From JBAYJT01 sp041664965 (GTDB lineage Bacteria; Pseudomonadota; Gammaproteobacteria; UBA9339), in contig JBAYJT010000045.1 in assembly GCA_041664965.1 (NCBI GenBank), positions 1 through 12,622 on the forward strand: a DNA stretch of 12,622 bases. Direction: 5' to 3'. A program made the translations under genes and the position numbers. The notes under the pieces were generated by a model, which had not been told where the DNA came from, did no database searches, and saw only the letters and a program-made list of their open reading frames with translations. This document shows positions 1 to 6,160 of this stretch, one piece after another; within the stretch, counting starts at the first letter, position 1, and each line of letters begins with the position of its first letter.

Positions 1-1
1 G

Positions 2-103
2 AAAGCAACCAGTAGTTTTTTTAAAATATGTTTAAAGATCGGCTTGCACTTTTACGAACTAGGTAAAGGAGCGTCCAGCCTAGCTTACGGGGCTGTTTTA
101 TGA
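2..103 (+). CDS. possible 3' end of a gene truncated by the window edge
   Basis: A frame is open from base 2 to a TGA at 101-103, giving 33 residues that end in GASSLAYGAVL. No start codon with a ribosome binding site is visible inside the window, so if real this is the tail of a gene that begins to the left. The peptide has ordinary composition (mixed hydrophobic and charged residues), but I do not recognise it, and a 33-codon open frame at an edge can arise by chance. If real, the gene is convergent with nadE, and the 115-base gap between them holds one dispersed repeat and a short palindrome. Confidence 0.3.
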   Translation, partial: KATSSFFKICLKIGLHFYELGKGASSLAYGAVL

Positions 104-128
104 AAGTTTGTCGTGTACAAAGCAAAAA

Positions 129-173
129 AACATGTCTACACATTTTACTTATAATTCAATAATTTACAGAAAT
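129..173 (+). repeat. dispersed 45-bp repeat, copy 1
   Basis: First of four copies of a 45-bp block that starts AACATGTCTA and continues through an AT-rich stretch centred on a motif like AAAATCAATRAGTTA. This copy aligns without gaps to those at 2057-2101, 8745-8789 and 12453-12497 (opposite strand). It is the most divergent in its centre (TATAATTCAATAATTTACA). It lies between the possible gene end on the left and the 3' end of nadE. It may be a relic of an insertion-sequence end; see the copy beside the transposase fragment. Confidence 0.6.
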
Positions 174-192
174 AAGTGCGGGTAGCAGAGTA

Positions 193-208
193 AACAGGCA
201 TGCCTGTT
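193..208. repeat. 16-bp perfect palindrome downstream of nadE
   Basis: AACAGGCATGCCTGTT is a perfect palindrome 10 bases beyond the nadE stop codon. On the nadE strand it could fold as a short hairpin, but only TTTACT follows, not a T-run, so a rho-independent terminator is weakly supported. It could instead be a protein-binding dyad. Confidence 0.4.
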
Positions 209-218
209 CACTACATAT

Positions 219-1862
219 TTATATTTCCGCTGTGATAGGATAACGGCGATCGCGCCCGAAGGCACGACTGGTGATGCGAGGACCTATCGGACCTTGGCGG
301 CGTTTATATTCATTACGATTAATCATAGCAATAACTTTGTGTACTACAGCGCTTTCAAAACCTGCAGAGATAATTTCAGACGCGCTTTGATCTTGTTCTA
401 CATAGCGCTCTATAATGCCGTCCAAAATAGAATAAGGCGGCAAGCTATCTGTATCTTTTTGTCCATGAGCAAGCTCAGCCGAAGGTGGGCGATCTATAAC
501 ACGCGCTGGAATAAGCGGTTTTTTAGATAAATTATTGCGATATTTTACTAACTCATATACCAAAGTTTTCGGCACATCTTTCAAAACACAAAAACCGCCA
601 ACCATATCGCCATACAAAGTCGAATAGCCGACAGAAATTTCACTCTTATTGCCAGTGGAAAGCACTATGTAATGTTTTTTATTGGAAATAGCCATCAAAA
701 GTGTGCCACGGCAGCGCGCTTGCAAATTCTCTTCCGTAATGTCAGGTTTTTTATTTTTAAATATTGGCTGCAAAGTTTGGAGAAAAGCTTGAAATGTAGG
801 CTCTATCGAGATTTCGTGATATTCCACACCAAAGTTCTTTGCTATCAACCTAGCATCTTCTTCGCTCATAACACTCGAATAACGCGATGGCATAAACACT
901 GTTGTAACACGCTCTTTACCAATAGCATCCACAGCTATAGCCAAGGTTAAAGCTGAATCGATTCCACCCGAAAGTCCAATAATGGCGCCGGGAAAATGAT
1001 TTTTTTCGATATAATCACGAACCCCTAGAACCAACGCCTTGTAAACGCTTTCTTCTTTTAGCAAAGATTCTGTACTCGAGCTGACTAGATTAGGCTCCAG
1101 GGCGCTTTTTTTCTGTACAAAATCTATTGTTAATAATTCTTCTTGAAAAAGCTTGGCTTGTTTAACTACTTGCCCTTTAGCATTTACAACAAAAGATCCG
1201 CCATCAAAAACCAGTTCATCTTGTCCACCTACGCAATTAGCGTAAATAATTGGCAATGCGACCTCCCGAACACGACGCTTAACAATTTCTATACGGGCTG
1301 CAGGTTTTTCAAAATCAAATGGGGAGGCATTAAGGCTAATAACTAATTCGGCCCCGTCAAGTTTATCTTTGGTTATTGTATTTTTAGTCCATAAGTCTTC
1401 GCATATTGCTAAGGCTACTTTATGCCCTTTCACTTCTGCAACTACTGATTTTGTACCAGCAGTAAAGTAGCGCTTTTCATCGAAAACACCATAATTCGGC
1501 AGTTCGTGTTTATGGTATTTGGCGATGATCTTGCCACCAAACAATAAACCAGCGGTATTGTAATACTTATCCCCTACACGCTCCGGATATCCGACCAGCA
1601 AGTAAATATCTGGTACGGCACGCGCTAGTTCTGCCAAACGCGCCTCTACTTCTACATAAAATTCATTGCGCAGAAGCAAATCTTCCGGAGGATAACCTGT
1701 TAAAGACATTTCAGGGAGAACAACAAGATCGGCTTGAAGCTCATCGCGCGCTTGTACGGCAATTTTTTGGATTTTTTCTAGATTTTTACGCGTAGCGCCT
1801 ACTAGCAGATTTAACTGAGCTACAACAACGCGCAAATCAATATTTGACGTGGCTTTAGACAT
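219..1862 (-). CDS. nadE: glutamine-dependent NAD+ synthetase
   Basis: Catalyses the last step of NAD synthesis, ATP-dependent amidation of nicotinic acid adenine dinucleotide, using ammonia released from glutamine; cytosolic. The 547-residue protein has the two expected domains. Residues 8-260 are a nitrilase-type glutaminase with the triad Glu51 (LPEMS), Lys118 (KHELPNYGVFDE) and Cys154 (AICEDLW). Residues 270-547 are the NAD synthase domain with the P-loop SGGIDS at 298-303 and the C-terminal FGRDRRYPIT typical of gammaproteobacterial NadE. The ATG at 1862 is chosen because the family begins near 'VVVAQLN'; extending upstream to a TTG at 1934 would translate through the tRNA gene. The start lies 11 nt after the tRNA-Lys CCA and has no evident Shine-Dalgarno sequence, so expression probably depends on the tRNA promoter and on tRNA 3' processing (inferred). 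Confidence 0.96.
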   Translation of the reverse strand: MSKATSNIDLRVVVAQLNLLVGATRKNLEKIQKIAVQARDELQADLVVLPEMSLTGYPPEDLLLRNEFYVEVEARLAELARAVPDIYLLVGYPERVGDKYYNTAGLLFGGKIIAKYHKHELPNYGVFDEKRYFTAGTKSVVAEVKGHKVALAICEDLWTKNTITKDKLDGAELVISLNASPFDFEKPAARIEIVKRRVREVALPIIYANCVGGQDELVFDGGSFVVNAKGQVVKQAKLFQEELLTIDFVQKKSALEPNLVSSSTESLLKEESVYKALVLGVRDYIEKNHFPGAIIGLSGGIDSALTLAIAVDAIGKERVTTVFMPSRYSSVMSEEDARLIAKNFGVEYHEISIEPTFQAFLQTLQPIFKNKKPDITEENLQARCRGTLLMAISNKKHYIVLSTGNKSEISVGYSTLYGDMVGGFCVLKDVPKTLVYELVKYRNNLSKKPLIPARVIDRPPSAELAHGQKDTDSLPPYSILDGIIERYVEQDQSASEIISAGFESAVVHKVIAMINRNEYKRRQGPIGPRITSRAFGRDRRYPITAEI

Positions 1863-1873
1863 AAATATCAAAA

Positions 1874-1949
1874 TGGTGGGCCGTGTGCGATTCGAACGCA
1901 CGACCAACGGATTAAAAGTCCGCTGCTCTGCCAACTGAGCTAACGGCCC
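1874..1949 (-). tRNA. tRNA-Lys (anticodon TTT)
   Basis: A 76-nt cloverleaf with encoded CCA can be folded by eye. The acceptor stem is GGGCCGT/ACGGCCC with discriminator A. The D arm is GCTC...GAGC, the anticodon stem GCGGA/TCCGT encloses loop CTTTTAA (anticodon TTT, Lys), and the T arm is GTGCG-TTCGAAT-CGCAC. Every stem pairs, allowing one G-T wobble. It lies just upstream of nadE on the same strand and has a good promoter 10 bases before its 5' end. Confidence 0.97.
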
Positions 1950-1965
1950 GTAAAGAGCGGCTACA

Positions 1966-1993
1966 ATAATAACAACTTATCTTGAAATGGCAA
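1966..1993 (-). promoter_or_regulatory. sigma70-like promoter for tRNA-Lys (and probably nadE)
   Basis: On the minus strand there is a -35 TTGCCA (1988-1993), a 16-bp spacer and a -10 TATTAT (1966-1971). This would start transcription near 1959, about 10 bases before the mature tRNA 5' end. No separate nadE promoter is possible in the 11-nt gap, so nadE is probably read from here unless a promoter lies inside the tRNA. Confidence 0.6.
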
Positions 1994-2056
1994 TAAAAAC
2001 CTTGGCACTTTTAATTTTAATAATAAATCTTCAAGCTCATGCTAAAAATCACAAAA

Positions 2057-2101
2057 AACATGTCTATGTTATTTCTTTTAAAATCAATGTGTTACAAAAA
2101 T
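2057..2101 (+). repeat. dispersed 45-bp repeat, copy 2
   Basis: Starts AACATGTCTATG and ends GTTACAAAAAT. By hand count it matches the copy at 8745-8789 at 35 of 45 positions without gaps. It lies in the roughly 570-base gap between the tRNA promoter and recJ, 17 bases before the large inverted-repeat element. Confidence 0.7.
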
Positions 2102-2118
2102 AACATTTATTCAATAAA

Positions 2119-2407
2119 AAGTCCTGAAAGGGCGATTTAGAATAGCCCAGTCCAAGCGAGTCACGCGCAGCGTGCAACGAGCGTCGGGCTGGGTGACGAT
2201 ATTCACAACATAACCGAGCCCCGTAGGGGCGGAATTTAATATGATGTGAAATACGGTGAGAAGTATTTGTGGGATTAGAAATGTGATTATTTTTTTATTT
2301 CGCCCCTACAGGGCTAATATTTCATGATGATCCCTTTACCCAGGGCGACATTCGTGACGAAGTCACTCATTTGCCCTGGGCTATTCTAAATCGCCCTTTC
2401 AGGGCTT
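2119..2407. repeat. 289-bp nested inverted-repeat (MITE/REPIN-like) element
   Basis: The outer arms are a perfect 28-bp inverted repeat, 2123-2150 and 2376-2403, beginning CCTGAAAGGGCGATTTAG; pairing extends a few bases further out with one mismatch. Inside lie smaller hairpins: CACGC-GCA-GCGTG (2162-2174), a GCCCC/GGGGC hairpin (2218-2230), GTGAC-GAA-GTCAC (2354-2366) and CCCAGGGC/GCCCTGGG (2339-2346 with 2373-2380). A second inverted pair, 2217-2231 with 2301-2315, is nested between the arms. No ORF of any size is inside. The layout suggests a non-autonomous mobile element or two REP-like units in opposite orientation; as RNA it would form a long cruciform-like structure. No target-site duplication is evident by eye. 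Confidence 0.75.
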
Positions 2408-2410
2408 AAA

Positions 2411-2524
2411 ATGGCTCTCAAAACTGTAGCAAGCAAGTTGCTTCAGGGGAGCACCTCTATCAGCCAAATCACCAAATTAACAGGCCTCCCCAAAAGCACT
2501 GTAAAAAATCTACAACAAACATAA
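2411..2524 (+). pseudogene. 37-codon relic resembling the C-terminus of a PD-(D/E)XK (Rpn-type) nuclease
   Basis: ATG at 2411 opens a 37-codon frame ending at TAA 2522-2524. The peptide (KLLQGSTSISQITKLTGLPK and flanks) has the 'ISxITxLTGLxxxxVxxL' pattern of the short helical tail that closes PDDEXK_2 proteins. It aligns without gaps, by eye, with the tail of the intact nuclease at 7803-8684 (ARNMKKLGVNTNVIEKATRL). The frame is closed upstream by a TAA at 2387-2389 inside the inverted-repeat element, so the catalytic part is absent. It may instead be a tiny free-standing helix-turn-helix peptide, but no ribosome binding site is obvious (the upstream bases are GGGCTTAAA). Confidence 0.45.
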
Positions 2525-2567
2525 ACACACAGTGTACAAACACTTCAAATAGTGCTTAACTTGGATC

Positions 2568-4295
2568 ATGAAAAAGATCCTGCGCCGGAGCGCGATAATT
2601 CATGAAAGCCTAGCCAGTAGCGCGCTATCGCCGCTTTTGCAGCGCATTTATAGTGCTCGCGGAATCAGTTCCCCAGAAGAAATTAGCTACGATTTAGCAA
2701 AACTTGCGCATTTTTCTTCTCTTAAAAATATCGATCAAGCCGTCGAAATTTTAAAAAATGCTTTAGCTAAACAACTTAAGATTTTAATCATCGGCGATTT
2801 TGATGCCGATGGCGCCACCAGTACAGCTCTAGTTAAACTCGGCCTTACTGCGCTCGGATTTAAAAATATTTCCTACTTAATTCCTAATCGCTTTGAATTT
2901 GGTTACGGCTTAACACCTGAAATAGTCGCTGTAGCAGCGAAATCAGAGCCAAATTTAATCATTACAGTCGACAATGGCATATCTAGTCATGCTGGAGTTT
3001 TAGCGGCAAAAGAGCTTGGGATTAGCGTTTTAGTTACTGACCATCACTTACCTCCTGCCGAATTACCCAAAGCCGATGCTATAGTAAATCCCAATCAAGC
3101 CGAAGATAATTTTCCCAGTAAAAATCTCGCCGGAGTTGGCGTGGTTTTTTATCTTCTTCTTGCTTTAAGAAATAAACTACGCCAAGAAAATTTTTTCCAA
3201 AATAATAAAATTCCTGAACCAAACTTAGGGAAATTTTTAGATCTAGTCGCACTCGGCACTGTAGCTGACGTTGTTCCACTCGATTACAACAATCGCATTT
3301 TGGTACAACAAGGCTTAGAAAGAATTCAAAAAGGCGAATGTCGTCTCGGCATTAAAGCCCTGATGAACGTTGCTAATCGCGATTACGAGCGCACCACAAG
3401 CAATGATCTAGGCTACGCCATAGCCCCGCGCCTTAACGCTGCTGGCCGCATGGATGAGATGTCTCTAGGGGTTGAGTGTTTACTTACCGAAGATGCATAT
3501 CAAGCTGAGCAAATGGCTAAAGCGCTGGATAAGCTAAATCGCGACAGACGTGAAGTCGAAGTCGATATGCAACAACAAGCCATGCAAATTTTGAATTTCT
3601 TTAAATTAAGCCAAGACTTGCCGTACGGACTTTGTATGTTTGACCCTAGCTGGCATTTAGGCGTTATTGGTATTTTAGCTTCGCGCATCAAAGAAAAAAT
3701 TCACCGTCCTGTTATAGCTTTTGCGCGTCTAAATGACGAAGAGATTAAAGGCTCAGGAAGATCCATACCAGGCCTACATTTACGCGATATTTTAAGCAAT
3801 ATTTCTGCATGTTATCCAAATTTAATCAGCAAATTTGGCGGACATGCCATGGCTGTGGGTTTAAGCTTACGCCAAGAAAATTATGAAAAATTCCAAGAAG
3901 CTTTTAACTCCGAAGTAAAAAAATCTTTAGGCAATGCTAGCTTACAAAGCATTCTCCACACTGATGGCGAATTAGAACATAACGAAATTACACTACCAAT
4001 CGCACAGCTCTTACGCAAATCCGGTCCTTGGGGACAAGATTTTGCTGAACCACTTTTTGAGGGAATGTTTAAAATCATAGAACAAAAATTAGTTGGAGAA
4101 AAACATCTAAAATTACTATTAAGACCACCAGGAGAGAATAATATTACATGCAGTGCGATTGCGTTTAATATCGATCCAAAACGACGACCCCATGAGCGAT
4201 GCAATAAAGTTTTTATAGTTTATCGCCTCGATGTTAATACTTTTAATGATAGGCACTATCTGCAATTAATCATCGAACATCTGCAGGAAGTGTAG
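2568..4295 (+). CDS. recJ: single-stranded-DNA-specific exonuclease RecJ
   Basis: A 5'-3' single-strand DNA exonuclease of the DHH superfamily, used in RecF-pathway recombination, mismatch repair and base excision repair. The 575 residues match the family length. DHH-domain motifs are all present: D77-F-D79-A-D81 (DFDADG), VDNG at 134-137, D158-H159-H160, NLAGVG at 186-191, TVADVVPL near D234 and RLNAAGRMD at 288-296. The DHHA1 part shows GSGRS at 395-399 and GGHAMAVG at 424-431, followed by an OB-fold-like C-terminal region. ATG 2568 gives the expected N-terminus; no strong Shine-Dalgarno precedes it. It is the only complete plus-strand gene of size in the window. Its TAG stop lies inside the palindromic repeat shared with the end of tatD. 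Confidence 0.97.
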   Translation: MKKILRRSAIIHESLASSALSPLLQRIYSARGISSPEEISYDLAKLAHFSSLKNIDQAVEILKNALAKQLKILIIGDFDADGATSTALVKLGLTALGFKNISYLIPNRFEFGYGLTPEIVAVAAKSEPNLIITVDNGISSHAGVLAAKELGISVLVTDHHLPPAELPKADAIVNPNQAEDNFPSKNLAGVGVVFYLLLALRNKLRQENFFQNNKIPEPNLGKFLDLVALGTVADVVPLDYNNRILVQQGLERIQKGECRLGIKALMNVANRDYERTTSNDLGYAIAPRLNAAGRMDEMSLGVECLLTEDAYQAEQMAKALDKLNRDRREVEVDMQQQAMQILNFFKLSQDLPYGLCMFDPSWHLGVIGILASRIKEKIHRPVIAFARLNDEEIKGSGRSIPGLHLRDILSNISACYPNLISKFGGHAMAVGLSLRQENYEKFQEAFNSEVKKSLGNASLQSILHTDGELEHNEITLPIAQLLRKSGPWGQDFAEPLFEGMFKIIEQKLVGEKHLKLLLRPPGENNITCSAIAFNIDPKRRPHERCNKVFIVYRLDVNTFNDRHYLQLIIEHLQEV

Positions 4296-4346
4296 AGACG
4301 CGATTCATCGCGTCTAGATTCATCACGTCTAATTAATCGCGTCTAC
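4292..4346. repeat. GACGCGAT palindromic/tandem repeat between convergent genes
   Basis: 4296-4315 is a near-perfect palindrome, AGACGCGATTCATCGCGTCT. It runs into three head-to-tail units of about 15 bp of the form GATTCATCGCGTCTA (4302-4316, 4317-4331, 4332-4345). The same 20-bp palindrome, with one base changed, recurs at 8797-8816, so this is a dispersed repeat and not a chance dyad. The recJ stop (4293-4295) and the tatD stop (4333-4335) both lie inside it. It may act as a bidirectional transcription barrier, but no T-run gives it the look of a classical terminator. Confidence 0.75.
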
Positions 4347-5127
4347 CAAATATCCGAAAAAAATTTTTGCTAGTTTGCTCAGCAACATCTTTAAGGCTAA
4401 TGCCTTTAATTTTAGCTATTTTTTCGGCAATATACGGTAAATAAGAAGGCTCATTGGGCTTTCCACGATATGGATCTGGAGCCAAAAACGGTGCATCAGT
4501 TTCTAAAAGCAAGGAGGAAAGCGGTATTTTTGCTACGATTTCTTGTAGAGTTTTGGCATTTTTAAAAGTAACAATTCCGCTTATACCAAGAAAAAATCCC
4601 ATTTCTACAGCTTTTTCAGCGATTTCCATATTATCTGCAAAACAATGCAGCACCCCACCAACAGCACTAGCGCCCTCTTCTGTTAAAATTTGCAAAACTT
4701 CCAAGCCAGCGTTTCGCGAATGTATCACTAAGGGCTTTTGAAGTACTAGAGCAGCCTGAATATGAGAGCGAAAACATTGCCGCTGCGCATCTTTTTCTTT
4801 ATCACTTAGCGTTTCACCTCTTTCATAAAAATCCAAACCGGTTTCACCAATAGCCACAACAAGCGGATCTTTGGCTTTGGCTATAATTTCTTCTACAGTA
4901 AAAACCAGTCCTACATCTTCCGTTGGATGCGAGCCAACCGCAGCATAGACCATATCGCTGTGGGCATGTGCTATAGCTAGCACCTGATCCAAACCAGCAA
5001 AATCCACACCCGGACATAATATTTTTTGTACACCAACATCAAGTGCTGCTTGAAGAGCCAGCTCCAACTTACCGTTGTATTGATCTAAATTTAATTTATC
5101 TAAATGACAATGTGAATCAATTAACAT
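4333..5127 (-). CDS. tatD: TatD-family metal-dependent hydrolase / deoxyribonuclease
   Basis: A TIM-barrel metallo-hydrolase of the TatD family; family members are Mg-dependent 3'-5' DNases linked to DNA quality control. The 264 residues are full length. Metal and active-site residues are visible: H6 and H8 (DSHCHLD), E95 (GETGLDFY), H136 (VIHSRNA), H161 (LHCF) and D211 (LETDAPFLAP), followed by the family signature PYRGKPNEPSYLPYIAEKIA. It lies 16 bp after holB on the same strand, the usual gammaproteobacterial holB-tatD order. The last four residues (GRRD) and the stop codon are written by the palindromic repeat, so the natural C-terminus has been replaced or trimmed by a few residues. The family includes paralogues (YcfH, YjjV); the holB neighbour favours the YcfH-type member. 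Confidence 0.93.
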   Translation of the reverse strand: MLIDSHCHLDKLNLDQYNGKLELALQAALDVGVQKILCPGVDFAGLDQVLAIAHAHSDMVYAAVGSHPTEDVGLVFTVEEIIAKAKDPLVVAIGETGLDFYERGETLSDKEKDAQRQCFRSHIQAALVLQKPLVIHSRNAGLEVLQILTEEGASAVGGVLHCFADNMEIAEKAVEMGFFLGISGIVTFKNAKTLQEIVAKIPLSSLLLETDAPFLAPDPYRGKPNEPSYLPYIAEKIAKIKGISLKDVAEQTSKNFFRIFGRRD

Positions 5128-5143
5128 TTCAAATTTTCAACCT

Positions 5144-6127
5144 TCAAATTTCTAACCAAGTTAAAAATAAATCTTCCAGCAAAAACTGCTTATTTAAACT
5201 AATACTAGCCAAAAGAGCCTGACGAATTTGCAAAATTTTATCCCAATAATAAAAAAGTTTTTGGTTATTAGTCTTAGAAAACAATGCATTGCAGAGCCTA
5301 TCTAAATCCTCACCATAACCAGCAGTATTTTCTTCTGCTCTAGTAGATTTTTTCACCAAAACTTGCAATACAATAAGCAAAAGTTCAGAAATAATTAGCG
5401 GCTCGTAATCCGCATATTTAGTGGCCAAAAGGACTGGACTTAACTCACCAATTTTCAGTTTCAATAAATCACTAAAAAAACTCTTATCTAACTTAGAAAA
5501 TTCCTTATTTGTCGCAAGTTCTAAAGCTTTCAATGGAGCTCCGACTGCAAAAATTAAGGCCTTCACACCATCTTCTCTGCTAACACCTTGCGTAAGCAGC
5601 CATTCTTGTGCTATTTCGCGAGATGGAGTTTTAAAAGTCAGCAGTTGGCAGCGACTCCGTACCGTCGCAGGCAATGCGTGTGGCCGCGAAGTAACTAAAA
5701 TTAAAACCGTATCGCCTTCTGGCTCTTCTAAAGTTTTCAAAAGCGCATTAGCAGCTGCCAAATTCATTGCGTCAGCTGGAGCAATAAGCGCAACTTTGTA
5801 ACCACCTTGCTGTGAAGTTTGACTTAAAGCTTCACTTAAAAAACGTATCTGATCTATCTTGATTTGTTTACCCTTTTCTTCAGGCTCTATATGCAAAAAA
5901 TCCGGGTGGTTTCCAGCTATCAGTAAACGACAACTTGTGCAATTGCCGCAAGCTTTTTTATTGCCATTTTCTTTGCAAAGCAAAAGCTGTACCCAAGCCT
6001 TTGCTAACTCTGTTTTACCTAAACCTTCACTGCCTGCAAAAAGCAAAGCATGTGGAAGCTTTCCTAGCGAAAACCGCTCTAGCAAATGCTGCCATTCTTT
6101 GTTTTGCCAAGGATAAGCGTTTAACAT
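5144..6127 (-). CDS. holB: DNA polymerase III subunit delta'
   Basis: A component of the clamp-loader complex that places the beta sliding clamp on primed DNA. The 327-residue protein shows a AAA+ N-terminal half with a Walker A P-loop GSEGLGKT (32-39), a four-cysteine zinc module (C51, C60, C63, C66), the helix ANALLKTLEEP (126-136) and the sensor/arginine-finger region with SRC at 158-160. The C-terminal half (about 210-327) is the helical collar domain and is poorly conserved. Unlike E. coli HolB, the P-loop here looks intact, which occurs in other lineages. It lies 33 bp after the glycosyltransferase and 16 bp before tatD. The usual upstream partner tmk is not present in this window. Confidence 0.93.
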   Translation of the reverse strand: MLNAYPWQNKEWQHLLERFSLGKLPHALLFAGSEGLGKTELAKAWVQLLLCKENGNKKACGNCTSCRLLIAGNHPDFLHIEPEEKGKQIKIDQIRFLSEALSQTSQQGGYKVALIAPADAMNLAAANALLKTLEEPEGDTVLILVTSRPHALPATVRSRCQLLTFKTPSREIAQEWLLTQGVSREDGVKALIFAVGAPLKALELATNKEFSKLDKSFFSDLLKLKIGELSPVLLATKYADYEPLIISELLLIVLQVLVKKSTRAEENTAGYGEDLDRLCNALFSKTNNQKLFYYWDKILQIRQALLASISLNKQFLLEDLFLTWLEI

Positions 6128-6154
6128 AATGATGAATTATGAATGATGAATTAT
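6128..6154. repeat. 13-bp direct repeat upstream of holB
   Basis: AATGATGAATTAT occurs twice with a one-base spacer (6128-6140 and 6142-6154), filling most of the 33-base gap between the glycosyltransferase and holB. Seen from the holB strand it lies directly in front of the ATG, where no Shine-Dalgarno sequence can be seen. It looks like a low-complexity intergenic expansion. Confidence 0.6.
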
Positions 6155-6160
6155 AAATTT

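Noticed and set aside
193..208. Rho-independent terminator for nadE
   Set aside because: The palindrome is perfect but no T-run follows on the nadE strand; kept only as a repeat.
294..950. Plus-strand open frames antisense to nadE
   Set aside because: They have no ribosome binding sites or recognisable motifs and lie wholly within the clearly coding nadE on the other strand.
1863..1934. Longer nadE start at TTG 1934
   Set aside because: The extra residues are the tRNA-Lys sequence read in frame; the family starts near the ATG at 1862.
4302..4345. CRISPR-like array at the three 15-bp units
   Set aside because: The units are head-to-tail without spacers and form a palindrome also found singly at 8797-8816.
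5421..6129. Plus-strand open frames antisense to holB
   Set aside because: Shadow frames of a well-supported gene; Ser/Lys-rich composition is typical of antisense reading.
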